11,069 nt of DNA from Brevundimonas sp. Lineage in GTDB: Bacteria; Pseudomonadota; Alphaproteobacteria; Caulobacterales; Caulobacteraceae. Positions 1 to 7,220 of this stretch are shown here, in pieces. The notes under the pieces were generated by a model that saw nothing but the letters and a program-made list of their open reading frames with translations, had not been told where the DNA came from and searched no databases. The stretch spans positions 1-11,069 of the forward strand of contig JADGMZ010000360.1 in NCBI GenBank assembly GCA_015234495.1, written 5' to 3'. Positions within the stretch are counted from its first letter, which is position 1. Each line of letters begins with the position of its first letter. The position numbers and the translations under genes are program-made.

Positions 1-1
1 G

Positions 2-358
2 CTGGCCCGGCTTCGCGCCCTGCTGCGGCGCTCGGCCGGCATCGCCTCCTCGACGCTGTCGTGCGGCGGCCTGCGGCTCGACCCCCGCGGCGCGGGGGCC
101 AGCGTCAACGGCGAGCCGCTGCGGCTGACCTCGCTGGAGTACCGGCTGCTGCACTATCTGATGATGCACCAGGGCCGGGTGATCAGCCGGACGGAGCTGG
201 TGGAGCACCTGTACGATCAGGATTTCGACCGCGATTCCAATACCATCGAGGTCTTCGTCGGCCGGCTGCGCAAGAAGATCGGGGCTGACCGGATCGAGAC
301 GGTGCGCGGCCTCGGCTACCGGCTGACGCCCCTGCCCGGGGAGAGCGACGAGACGTGA
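2..358 (+). CDS. Response regulator, OmpR/PhoB family, FeuP/PhoP-like (3' part only)
   Basis: The window opens inside this gene. The 118 visible residues are the end of the interdomain linker (LARLRALLRR) and a complete winged-helix DNA-binding domain of the OmpR/PhoB type. The receiver domain with its phosphoacceptor aspartate lies off the left edge. Visible family hallmarks are LTSLEYRLLHYLM at the start of the domain, the recognition-helix stretch DSNTIEVFVGRLRKKIG, and the C-terminal wing TVRGLGYRL. The DQDFDRDSNTIEVF segment is what I recall of PhoP-like regulators, including rhizobial FeuP. The stop codon overlaps the GTG start of the sensor kinase by 4 nt, so the two are almost certainly a cognate pair translated together. 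The FeuP assignment rests on this motif plus the position upstream of ccmIEFH; the target genes in this organism are unknown. Confidence 0.93.
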   Translation: MARLRALLRRSAGIASSTLSCGGLRLDPRGAGASVNGEPLRLTSLEYRLLHYLMMHQGRVISRTELVEHLYDQDFDRDSNTIEVFVGRLRKKIGADRIETVRGLGYRLTPLPGESDET

Positions 359-1827
359 GCGACGGCGCGGGGGGCCCTGTCGAAACTGAAACGGCGAGCG
401 AGGCCCGCGCCTGGGGCCGCTGGTTCGGCCGTCCCGGCCGCAGCCTGACGCGGCGGCTGATCTGGCTGGCCTCGGCGTGGATCGTGCTGGCCCTGGTGCT
501 GACCGGCTGGACCCTGACCAACCAGTATCAGGAATCGTCCCTGCGCCGGTTGGGCAATGTCCTTCTGGACACCATCGACGAGGTGGTGCTGTCGACCAAC
601 GCCGCCCCGGACGGCTCCCTGACCGTCGACGAGGTCAAGGACGATCGCACCCTGCGGCCCCTGTCGGGCAAATACTGGGCGGTGGCCGAGCCGGGGCCGG
701 ACGGACGGCTGGGTATTCTGGTCCGCTCCCCCTCCCTGGCCGGCGAGAGCCTGACCATTCCCGCCGACCTGCCTGGACGGCTCGCCGCCGCGCGGGGAGC
801 GATGATCAGCTACAACGACCCGGACGGCCTGCGGCGCGGCGGCGAGGGTCCGCTGGGCGCGCCCCTGCGGGTGGCGGCCAGCATGAAACAGCTGCCCGGG
901 CGGGAGGCGCCGGTGGTGTTTCTCGCCGGCATCGACCGATCCAACATCGACCGCGACACCCAGCAGTTCGCCACCTTCACCTGGACGGCCCTGCTGATCC
1001 TCGGCCTCGGCCTGGTCATCGCCGTCTTCCTGCAGGTGCAGATCGGCCTGCGTCCCCTCTATGCGCTGCGCAACGAGATCGCCGACGTGCGCAAGGGCAG
1101 GGCGGCGCGGATCGTCCGCAGCTACCCGCTCGAAATCCAGCCTCTCGCCGAACAGGTCAACCGCCTGCTCGACCACAACCAGGAGACCGTCGAGCGCCAG
1201 CGCACCCATGTCGGCAACCTCGCCCACGCCCTGAAGACGCCGCTGTCGGTGATGCTGGCCGAGGCGGGGGACAAGACGGGGCCGCTGCCGGACATCGTGC
1301 GGCGCCAGACCGAGGTGATGAAGGCCCAGGTCGACCACCACCTGCGCCGCGCCCGCGCCGCCGCCCGGGCCCAGATGCTCGGCGAGATCACCCCGGTCGA
1401 ACCGGTGCTGGACGAGATGGCGGTGATGCTGGAGCGGGTGTTCGGGGACAAGGGCGTGGAGATCGACTGGCGCGCGCCCGAGGGCCTCGCCTTCCGCGGC
1501 GAGCGCCAGGACCTGCAGGAGCTGCTCGGCAACCTGATCGAGAACGCCTGCAAATGGGCCCGCCGCCGCGTCCGGGTCTCGGCCGGGGCGACCGGGCTGG
1601 GCCAGATGGTGATCGTGGTCGAGGACGACGGCCCCGGCCTGCCGGAGGATCAGCGCGAGGCGGCCCTGCAGCGGGGCTCCCGCCTGGACGAGACCACTCC
1701 GGGATCGGGGCTGGGCCTGTCGATCGTGGTCGAACTGACCCGCGCCTACGGCGGCCGGATCTCGCTGGCCGACAGCGAGCTGGGCGGCCTCAGGGCGGTG
1801 CTGGAGTTGCCGGCGGCCGAGGCCTGA
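355..1827 (+). CDS. Sensor histidine kinase, FeuQ/PhoQ-like
   Basis: Inner-membrane sensor kinase of 490 residues, the likely partner of the upstream regulator. Domains in order: basic N-terminus; membrane segment about 35-54; periplasmic sensor region about 55-205; second membrane segment about 207-227; HAMP-like linker about 228-282; dimerisation/phosphoacceptor helix with HVGNLAHALKTPL, where His291 is the expected phosphorylated residue; ATPase domain with N-box LLGNLIENACKWA (Asn393, Asn397), G1 box EDDGPGLP (423-430) and G2 box GSGLGLSIV (450-458). The LAHALKTPL form of the H-box is characteristic of PhoQ-type kinases. The GTG start at 355 is supported by a GTGA overlap with the regulator stop and a GGGGAGAG Shine-Dalgarno at 338-345. 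In rhizobia feuPQ sits directly upstream of cycHJKL and is needed for high-affinity iron uptake. Whether the signal is the same here is inference. Confidence 0.93.
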   Translation: MSDGAGGPVETETASEARAWGRWFGRPGRSLTRRLIWLASAWIVLALVLTGWTLTNQYQESSLRRLGNVLLDTIDEVVLSTNAAPDGSLTVDEVKDDRTLRPLSGKYWAVAEPGPDGRLGILVRSPSLAGESLTIPADLPGRLAAARGAMISYNDPDGLRRGGEGPLGAPLRVAASMKQLPGREAPVVFLAGIDRSNIDRDTQQFATFTWTALLILGLGLVIAVFLQVQIGLRPLYALRNEIADVRKGRAARIVRSYPLEIQPLAEQVNRLLDHNQETVERQRTHVGNLAHALKTPLSVMLAEAGDKTGPLPDIVRRQTEVMKAQVDHHLRRARAAARAQMLGEITPVEPVLDEMAVMLERVFGDKGVEIDWRAPEGLAFRGERQDLQELLGNLIENACKWARRRVRVSAGATGLGQMVIVVEDDGPGLPEDQREAALQRGSRLDETTPGSGLGLSIVVELTRAYGGRISLADSELGGLRAVLELPAAEA

Positions 1828-1909
1828 GCTCCTCGGTAGATAGCGGATATTAACCTCGTCGGCGTCAGCATGCCCGCGACCGGCCAGGGACCGGTCGTGA
1901 GGTGTATTC
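1828..1909 (+). promoter_or_regulatory. Intergenic leader with ribosome binding site before the hypothetical gene
   Basis: This 82-nt gap is the only non-coding stretch between the kinase and the ccm genes, so a promoter for the downstream genes could lie here. No -35/-10 pair is convincing. A TTAACC half-site is present at 1850-1855 but lacks a second half. The clear signal is GAGGTG at 1899-1904, an acceptable Shine-Dalgarno 5 nt before the ATG at 1910. Confidence 0.4.
1877..1897 (+). other. Small hairpin abutting the ribosome binding site
   Basis: Perfect 7-bp inverted repeat: CGACCGG at 1877-1883, a 7-nt loop, and CCGGTCG at 1891-1897. It ends one base before the TGAGGTG ribosome binding region of the next gene. 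No T-run follows, so it does not look like an intrinsic terminator. It could affect translation initiation or be an operator, or it could be a chance palindrome in GC-rich DNA. Confidence 0.35.
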
Positions 1910-3271
1910 ATGTCCGGGCTGTCCGTCGCCCACCGCGTCGCGCTGGCTGCCATGATCGAGCAGGCGTCCGACGCCACGCTGGTGAAGCTGTCATCCGCCG
2001 CCGCCACCATCCCCGGCGAGCGGTCGCTGGAGCTCGGCGCCATGCTGGCGGACGAGAGCCTGGACCGCGCCCGCCGGCGCCGCGTCCTCGCCCCCCTGGC
2101 GCCGATGTTCCGGCCCCGCGCCGACGGCATCGAGGCCATGACCTTCCCCGCCGCCGTCCTGCCGCGCCTGTGGAAGGCCGCGTCGTCGCGCGAGCCGGCC
2201 CTGTTGCCGAGGCTGGACCAGGACGACCCCGACGCGGTGGCCGTGTCCAATCGCATATGCCTCGCCGCCGCCGCCGCCGTTCGCGACCGCCCTGAGAGGG
2301 TCTGGCCGCCGGACCTGACGCCCGACCGGCGCGAGCGCGGCCTGGCCGACCTCGCCGCCTGTCTCGACCTGGCCCATCTGGCGCGCCGGGGCCTGCCCTC
2401 GATCGAGGTCTGGCTGAAACGGCCCGACGGCGACCAGCTCGCCGAGCTGCGCCTGCTGATCAAGGACTGCGCCGACGTTCATGTCGACGGCGCCCAGAGG
2501 GTGCTGGAAATCCTGTTCTCGCACCTCGACGATGCGGTCCTGATCCTGCGCATCATCACCCAGAGCTCGTCCGCCTCGGGGCGGGAGGGTTTCCTCAACG
2601 CCTCGGAGCTGGCCGGCTTCGTCGAACGGCTGATCGCCGGCGTCGACACCCGGGTGGCCCGCATCGGGGCCTTCCGGCCGGGCTCGGACCTGGCCAATGT
2701 GGATGCGGTCATCGACGACCTGACCTGGTGCGCCAACGTCCTGGGCGAGCTGGACGTCACCCTGACCCTCAATCCGCTCAGCGTCTGGGGCAAGTCGGTG
2801 CGCGACGCCCGCGTCAGCATCGCCGGACAGCTTTCCGCCTTCCTGCGGGCCGCCGACCGGGCCGTGGACAAGGCCCTGCCGCTGGAGCGGGTGCAGACCG
2901 CCGGGCGGATGACCCGCATGACGCCCCGGCTGGACGCCCCGGTGCAGGGCGAGACGGTGCAGGCCGTCCGGCACCTGCTGAAACTGGTCGGCGCCGTGCG
3001 CGGCCCGGCCTCCACCTTCGGCGCCGAGGCCGACCGCCACAGGCTCGTCGAGTCCCTGACCGACCGCCTGGGCGACTATGCGGACCAGGCGCTTCACGCG
3101 GTCAATGACGGCGAGGCGGAGGACCCGGTCAACGCCCTGCGCCTGGTCGAGCTGGCCGCCCGCTGCCTCGATCTGATCGCCGCCCGTGACGCCGCCCGCA
3201 CCGTGCGTCGCCGCGCCGCAGTGGCCGGGGGGGCCAAAGGCCGGTCGAAACCCTCGTCGCGGGCCGCCTGA
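1910..3271 (+). CDS. Hypothetical soluble alpha-helical protein, function unknown
   Basis: Encodes 453 residues that I cannot assign to a named family. There is no signal peptide and no membrane segment, so it is probably cytoplasmic. The sequence is rich in Ala, Leu, Arg and Asp and reads as a chain of amphipathic helices, for example about 8-32, 145-160, 196-217, 229-247, 294-320, 347-362 and 404-430. It has a very basic patch at 53-58 (RARRRR) and a basic, low-complexity tail after about 427. Only four cysteines are visible (117, 151, 187, 274, with another at 419), not arranged as a metal site. Start: ATG at 1910 with GAGGTG upstream. It ends 19 nt before ccmI, so it is likely cotranscribed with the ccm genes. 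It is not part of the classical rhizobial feuPQ-cycHJKL set. Codon use and GC match its neighbours, giving no sign of recent transfer. A helical-repeat scaffold is possible but speculative. Confidence 0.85.
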   Translation: MSGLSVAHRVALAAMIEQASDATLVKLSSAAATIPGERSLELGAMLADESLDRARRRRVLAPLAPMFRPRADGIEAMTFPAAVLPRLWKAASSREPALLPRLDQDDPDAVAVSNRICLAAAAAVRDRPERVWPPDLTPDRRERGLADLAACLDLAHLARRGLPSIEVWLKRPDGDQLAELRLLIKDCADVHVDGAQRVLEILFSHLDDAVLILRIITQSSSASGREGFLNASELAGFVERLIAGVDTRVARIGAFRPGSDLANVDAVIDDLTWCANVLGELDVTLTLNPLSVWGKSVRDARVSIAGQLSAFLRAADRAVDKALPLERVQTAGRMTRMTPRLDAPVQGETVQAVRHLLKLVGAVRGPASTFGAEADRHRLVESLTDRLGDYADQALHAVNDGEAEDPVNALRLVELAARCLDLIAARDAARTVRRRAAVAGGAKGRSKPSSRAA

Positions 3272-3290
3272 TCGGCTACATCGCCGGTCC

Positions 3291-4109
3291 ATGACGATCT
3301 TCTGGATCATGACCGCCGTGATGGCCGCGCTTGCAGGCCTGCTGGTGCTGGCCGGCGCCCGTCGCGGCGTCGACCTGGCCGAGCCGGTCACGCCGGTGAC
3401 CGCCTCGGCGGAACTGGCCGAGCTGGACCGGTTGAAGGCCCGCGGCCTGCTGGACGAGGCGGCCTGGACCGCCGCCCGCACCGAAGCGGGCCGTCGCATC
3501 CTCTCCGCCCGCCGTGACGCGGCCCCGGTCGTCGCCGGCGCAAGCGACCGCCTCTGGGTGCTGGGCGGGGTGTTCGCGGCCGCCGCCGGCGCGGTCGGCC
3601 TCTACGTCTTCGCCGGCGCGCCCGGACTGCCCGACCAGCCGTTCGAGCGGCGCGTCGACGAATGGGCCGGACAGCTCGACAGCCTGCAGCCGCCGCAGGT
3701 CGCCGCCGTCGTCGCCCGCGCGGTGAAGGAGCGTCCCGACGACGTCGAGGCCCTGACCATGCTCGGCGTGGCCAGGTCCGAGGCCGGCGACCCGATCGGC
3801 GCCGTCTCGGCCTTCCGCCGGGCCACCGCCCTGCGCCCGGACGACGCCCTTGGCTGGACGCGGCTGGGGGTCAGCCTGGTGCGCGCCAACCGCGGCGCGG
3901 TCAGCGGCGACGCCGAGGCGGTCTTCCGGCGGGCGCTCGAGATCGACCCCGATCAGCTCGCCGCCCGTTACTTCCTTGGCGACGCCGCCCTGTTGCGCGA
4001 CGACAAGGCCGCGGCGCGCCAGATGTGGTCCCCGCTGATCGCCGGCATGGCGCCGGGCGATCCGGCGCGGGCCGAGATGGTGATGCGGCTGGAAGGAGCC
4101 GGTGAATGA
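3291..4109 (+). CDS. ccmI: Cytochrome c maturation protein CcmI (CycH)
   Basis: Membrane-anchored TPR protein of 272 residues that delivers apocytochrome c to the haem ligation complex. Visible layout: N-terminal membrane helix about 3-22 (MTIFWIMTAVMAALAGLLVL), a cytoplasmic loop about 23-86 containing the typical ELAELDRLKARGLLDEAAW helix, a second membrane helix about 88-108, then a periplasmic TPR region about 150-260 with repeats around LTMLGVARSEAGDPIGAVSA, LGWTRLGVSLV and AARYFLGDAAL. This matches CcmI architecture. I chose the ATG at 3291 because it gives the canonical MTxFWI start; the frame stays open upstream to 3186 but that part overlaps the previous gene. No strong Shine-Dalgarno precedes it, and the 19-nt gap suggests translational coupling. 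ATG at 3309 is an alternative but would cut the first helix. The gene overlaps ccmE by 4 nt. Confidence 0.93.
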   Translation: MTIFWIMTAVMAALAGLLVLAGARRGVDLAEPVTPVTASAELAELDRLKARGLLDEAAWTAARTEAGRRILSARRDAAPVVAGASDRLWVLGGVFAAAAGAVGLYVFAGAPGLPDQPFERRVDEWAGQLDSLQPPQVAAVVARAVKERPDDVEALTMLGVARSEAGDPIGAVSAFRRATALRPDDALGWTRLGVSLVRANRGAVSGDAEAVFRRALEIDPDQLAARYFLGDAALLRDDKAAARQMWSPLIAGMAPGDPARAEMVMRLEGAGE

Positions 4110-4576
4110 GCTGGTTGCCGAAGTCGCCCAAGGCGCGGCGCCGTCTGTGGGTGGTGGCCGCCGTGGCCCCGGTCCTGGCCCTGGCCGTGGGCCTGTCGCT
4201 GTACGCCATGCGGGACAATGTGACCTTCTTCTTCTCCCCGTCCGAGGCCACGCCCGAGAAGGCGCCGGCCGGACGCGTGGTGCGCTTGGGCGGTCTGGTC
4301 GAGACTGGCAGCGTGACGCGCGACGGTGCGGGCCAGGTCCTCTTCGCCGTCACCGACAATGTCGCCACCACGCGGGTGGTCTATCGCGGCGACCTGCCCG
4401 ACCTGTTCGCCGAGGGGCAGGGGGTGGTGGCCCAGGGCGCCTTCCAGCCCGACCGCAGCTTCCGCGCCACCCAGGTGCTGGCCAAGCACGACGAGACCTA
4501 TATGCCGCGCGAGGTCGCCGACAGCCTCAAGGAAAAGGGCGAGTGGCGGCCGGCTGACGGCGCGGACGCGTCGTGA
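4106..4576 (+). CDS. ccmE: Cytochrome c maturation haem chaperone CcmE (CycJ)
   Basis: Periplasmic haem chaperone of 156 residues, anchored by one N-terminal helix. It receives haem from CcmC and passes it to CcmF. Visible features: basic N-terminus KSPKARRRLW, membrane anchor about 14-33, an OB-fold beta barrel about 56-125 (GRVVRLGGLVETGSV through FRATQVLAKH), and the haem-binding motif LAKHDETYMP, with His128 as the expected covalent haem ligand and Tyr132 as axial ligand (HxxxY type). Length is normal for the family. The start is well supported by an ATGA overlap with the ccmI stop and the Shine-Dalgarno GGAAGGAG at 4091-4098. Confidence 0.97.
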   Translation: MSWLPKSPKARRRLWVVAAVAPVLALAVGLSLYAMRDNVTFFFSPSEATPEKAPAGRVVRLGGLVETGSVTRDGAGQVLFAVTDNVATTRVVYRGDLPDLFAEGQGVVAQGAFQPDRSFRATQVLAKHDETYMPREVADSLKEKGEWRPADGADAS

Positions 4577-6558
4577 TCGTTGAAACGGGCGCCTTCGCCC
4601 TCATCCTCGCCCTCGTCCTCGCCGCCCTGCAGACCGTGCTGGCCGTGGCCGGCCGCCTGCGCCGCAGCCCGGTGCTGGCCGGGGCCGCGACCGGCGCCGC
4701 CATCGGCGCGGCCCTCGCCGTGGCTGTGGCCTTCGCCGTCCTGATCCAGGCCTTCGCCGGATCCGACTTCTCGGTCTCCAATGTCGCCGCCAACAGCCAC
4801 ACCGACAAGCCGATGCTCTACAAGGTGGCCGGCGCCTGGGGCAGCCACGAGGGCTCGCTGGTGCTGTGGTGCCTGGTGCTGACCGGCTTCGGCGCGGCCC
4901 TGGCGCGGGCCCGCAACCTGCCCTTCGGCCTGAAGACCTCGGCGGTGGCGGCGCAGGGGTTTCTCGGCCTGCTGTTCCTCGCCTTCGCCGTCTTCACCTC
5001 CAATCCGTTCGCGCGCCTGGATCCCGCCCCCTTCCAGGGCGCGTCGCTGAACCCGCTGCTGCAGGACCCGGCGCTCGCCTTCCACCCGCCCTTCCTTTAC
5101 GCCGGCTACGTCGGCTTCTCGGTCTGTTTCTCCCTGGCCGTGGCCGCCCTGGTCGAGGGACGGGCCAACTCCGCCTTCTGGCCGGCCTGGGGCCGCTGGG
5201 TCCGCCCGTGGGCGCTGGCCAGCTGGGCCCTGCTGACCGCCGGCATCGCCCTGGGCGCCTTCTGGGCCTACTACGAGCTGGGCTGGGGCGGCTGGTGGTT
5301 CTGGGATCCGGTCGAGAACGCCAGCTTCATGCCGTGGCTGGCGGGCGCCGCCCTGCTGCACTCGGCGGTGGTCACCGAGCGGCGCGGGGCGCTGGCGGGC
5401 TGGACGACCTTCCTCGCCCTGCTGGCCTTCACCCTGTCGATGCTGGGGGCCTTCCTGGTGCGCTCGGGCGTGCTGACCAGCGTGCACGCCTTCGCGGTCG
5501 ACCCGGAGCGCGGACTGATGCTCCTGGCCATCCTCGGTCTGACCGGCGGGGCGGCCTTCGGCCTGTTCGCCTGGCGCGCGCCCCAGCTGAAGGGCGGCGG
5601 CATGTTCGCTCCGGTCAGCCGCGAGGGCGCGCTGGTGCTCAACAACCTGTTCCTCACAGCGGCCTGCGCCACGGTCCTGCTCGGCACCCTGTATCCGCTG
5701 ATCCTCGAGGCGGCCAACGGTTCGACCATCTCGGTCGGCCCGCCCTATTTCGCCCTGACCTTCGTGCCCCTGATGGCGGCGGCCTTCGTGATCCTGCCGG
5801 CGGGGCCGCTGCTGGCGTGGAAGCGCGGCGACCTGCCCGGCGTGCTGCAGAGGCTGGCGGTCGCCGCCGGCCTCGCCGTGCTGGCCGCCCTCGTCGCCTG
5901 GGCGGTGTTCGAGCCGCGCAAGGCGCTGGCGGCCGCGGGCGTGGGGCTGGGCGCCTGGCTCATCCTCGGCGCCCTGGCCGAGACGGCGGAGCGCACGCGA
6001 CTGTTCCGCGCGCCCGTGGCCGAGACCCTGCGGCGGGCGCGCGGCCTGCCGCTGGGGGCCTGGGGCATGACCCTGGCCCACGCCGGCCTCGGCGTCTTCG
6101 TGCTCGGGGCCGTGGTCGAGACCAGCTACCGGGCCGAGGCCGCCCGGCCGATCGCCGTCGGCGAGGTCGTCGAGGCCGGTCCGTGGGCCGTGCGCCTTGA
6201 CGGGGTGCAGATGGTCGAGGGGCCGAACTACCTGGCCGAACAGGGCCGGCTGACCGTCACGCGCCGGTCCGGCGCGGCCCCGAAGACGGTTACCGCCGAG
6301 CGCCGCTTCTTCCCGGCGGGCGGCCAGACGACCACCGAGGTCGGGCTCGACTTCCGCGGCCTGGACGACGTCTATGTGGTGCTGGGCGAGCGCGCGCGGA
6401 CCGCGGCGGGCGAGGCGGCGTGGAACGTGCGGGTGTGGTGGAATCCGTGGGCGCGGCTGATCTTCTTCGGGCCGGCTCTGATGGCGCTTGGCGGGGTGCT
6501 GTCGCTGATGGACCGGCGGCTGCGGCTGGCGGTGGGACGGAGGAGGGCGGCGGCATGA
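4573..6558 (+). CDS. ccmF: Cytochrome c haem lyase subunit CcmF (CycK)
   Basis: Polytopic inner-membrane protein of 661 residues that catalyses haem attachment to apocytochrome c together with CcmH and CcmI. The tryptophan-rich WWD domain is intact: GWGGWWFWDPVENASFMPWL at 237-256. The four functionally important histidines of E. coli CcmF (173, 261, 303, 491) have clear equivalents here: His171 in HPPFLYAGYVG, His263 in LLHS, His305 in TSVHAF and His503 in LAHAGLG. The early motif GSHEGSLVLW (90-99) is also typical. Many membrane helices are visible, with a soluble periplasmic segment about 520-620 before the last helix about 627-645. Start is a GTG at 4573 overlapping the ccmE stop by 4 nt (GTGA); there is no strong Shine-Dalgarno, so translation is probably coupled. 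The stop overlaps the ccmH start by 4 nt. Confidence 0.98.
   Translation: MIVETGAFALILALVLAALQTVLAVAGRLRRSPVLAGAATGAAIGAALAVAVAFAVLIQAFAGSDFSVSNVAANSHTDKPMLYKVAGAWGSHEGSLVLWCLVLTGFGAALARARNLPFGLKTSAVAAQGFLGLLFLAFAVFTSNPFARLDPAPFQGASLNPLLQDPALAFHPPFLYAGYVGFSVCFSLAVAALVEGRANSAFWPAWGRWVRPWALASWALLTAGIALGAFWAYYELGWGGWWFWDPVENASFMPWLAGAALLHSAVVTERRGALAGWTTFLALLAFTLSMLGAFLVRSGVLTSVHAFAVDPERGLMLLAILGLTGGAAFGLFAWRAPQLKGGGMFAPVSREGALVLNNLFLTAACATVLLGTLYPLILEAANGSTISVGPPYFALTFVPLMAAAFVILPAGPLLAWKRGDLPGVLQRLAVAAGLAVLAALVAWAVFEPRKALAAAGVGLGAWLILGALAETAERTRLFRAPVAETLRRARGLPLGAWGMTLAHAGLGVFVLGAVVETSYRAEAARPIAVGEVVEAGPWAVRLDGVQMVEGPNYLAEQGRLTVTRRSGAAPKTVTAERRFFPAGGQTTTEVGLDFRGLDDVYVVLGERARTAAGEAAWNVRVWWNPWARLIFFGPALMALGGVLSLMDRRLRLAVGRRRAAA
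6539..6547 (+). promoter_or_regulatory. Ribosome binding site that sets the ccmH start
   Basis: GGAGGAGGG at 6539-6547 contains a perfect AGGAGG (6541-6546) placed 8 nt before the ATG at 6555. That ATG overlaps the ccmF stop as ATGA, the junction style used elsewhere in this operon. The site argues that translation of ccmH begins at 6555, upstream of the palindromic repeat, and not only at the later ATG at 6693. Confidence 0.75.
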
Positions 6559-7211
6559 CTCCTCCCACTTTCCGCTCATCCCGGCGAAAGCCCAGTCCTT
6601 TGGGTGAAGGCTGGACTGGGACTGACGCGTCAAAGCCGGTCCGGAACCACTGGCGTCTCGCTGGACAGAACGGGGTCCCGGCTTTCGCGAGGATGAGCGG
6701 TTGGTCTGGCTGGCCGCTCCTTCTGACCGCGTGCCTGTTGTTCCTGATCGCCCTGCCGGCCCTGGCGCAGGAGCCGCCGCCGGCGCCGGACCGGCCGCTG
6801 CCCGACGCCGCCCAGGAAGCGCGCGCCCAGGCCCTGTTCGACCGCATCCGCTGCGTCGTCTGCCAGCACGAGGCCATCGCCGACAGCCCTGCGGTCATCG
6901 CCGCCGACATGCGCCAGCTGGTGCGCGAAGAGATCGCCGCCGGGCGCTCGGACGCCGAGATTCGGCAGGACCTGGTCCGCCGCTACGGCGATTTCGTCCT
7001 GTTCCAGCCGCCCGTGCGCCTGGCCACCTGGCTGCTGTGGTTCGGCCCCGTCGCCCTGCTGGCGGGCGCCCTGGCCCTGTTGCTGTTGCGCTCGCGTCGG
7101 CGTCGCCCCGAGGCGGCGCCGCTGACGGCCGAGGAAGAGGCGCGGCTGGCCGATATCATCGCCGCGGCCGATCTTCGTCCCGATCCTGACGCAAAGCCGT
7201 CTGACCACTAG
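6555..7211 (+). CDS. ccmH: Cytochrome c maturation protein CcmH (CycL), N-terminus extended by a repeat
   Basis: Thiol-disulphide protein that reduces the apocytochrome CxxCH cysteines in the periplasm and works with CcmF. From ATG 6555 the product is 218 residues; from ATG 6693 it is 172. Numbered from 6555: residues 1-46 come almost entirely from the palindromic repeat; a signal-type hydrophobic stretch follows at about 54-71 with an LPALAQ cleavage-like site; the catalytic motif RIRCVVCQHE has Cys100 and Cys103; RRYGDFVLFQPP is the conserved CcmH segment; a membrane helix lies at about 157-179 before a short charged tail. The 172-residue form looks like a normal single-domain CcmH with a normal signal peptide. 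However, ATG 6555 has the good Shine-Dalgarno and the ATGA overlap, whereas ATG 6693 has only CGAGG immediately against it. Which start is used in the cell is uncertain; the core identity is not. Confidence 0.93.
   Translation: MTPPTFRSSRRKPSPLGEGWTGTDASKPVRNHWRLAGQNGVPAFARMSGWSGWPLLLTACLLFLIALPALAQEPPPAPDRPLPDAAQEARAQALFDRIRCVVCQHEAIADSPAVIAADMRQLVREEIAAGRSDAEIRQDLVRRYGDFVLFQPPVRLATWLLWFGPVALLAGALALLLLRSRRRRPEAAPLTAEEEARLADIIAAADLRPDPDAKPSDH
6572..6700. repeat. Palindromic dispersed repeat embedded in the 5' end of ccmH
   Basis: The outer arms are 21-bp inverted repeats at 6572-6592 and 6680-6700 that match at 19 of 21 positions; the core is CCGCTCATCC on the left and GGATGAGCGG on the right, each with GCGAAAGCC or its complement on the inner side. 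A second perfect 8-bp stem lies just inside the left arm: CCCAGTCC at 6591-6598 and GGACTGGG at 6613-6620. Read on + it gives GVPAFARM, and on - RESRDPVLS; both are familiar translations of the short palindromic repeats scattered between genes in many proteobacteria. The arm-to-arm span of 129 bp is a multiple of three and has no stop in the ccmH frame. Copy number in the genome cannot be seen from this window. Confidence 0.8.
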
Positions 7212-7220
7212 GGTCGGCAA

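Noticed and set aside
1850..1855. TTAACC as a possible CtrA binding half-site before the hypothetical gene
   Set aside because: The full CtrA motif needs a second TTAA seven bases away, and 1861-1864 is GGCG. The similar TTAACT at 8901 also lacks its partner.
316..2463. Long antisense open frame (715 codons) over the first kinase and the hypothetical gene
   Set aside because: High-GC DNA commonly leaves antisense frames open. The predicted protein is low-complexity and rich in Arg, Gly, Gln and His, has no family motif, and lies opposite genes with intact catalytic motifs.
3186..3290. Upstream extension of ccmI to 3186
   Set aside because: The extra residues are Pro/Arg/Gly-rich, lie within the preceding gene, and would bury the canonical MTIFWI membrane start at 3291.
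4498..6633. Antisense open frame (711 codons) opposite ccmF
   Set aside because: Composition artefact: a Gly/Gln/Arg/His-rich product without domains, opposite a fully conserved CcmF.
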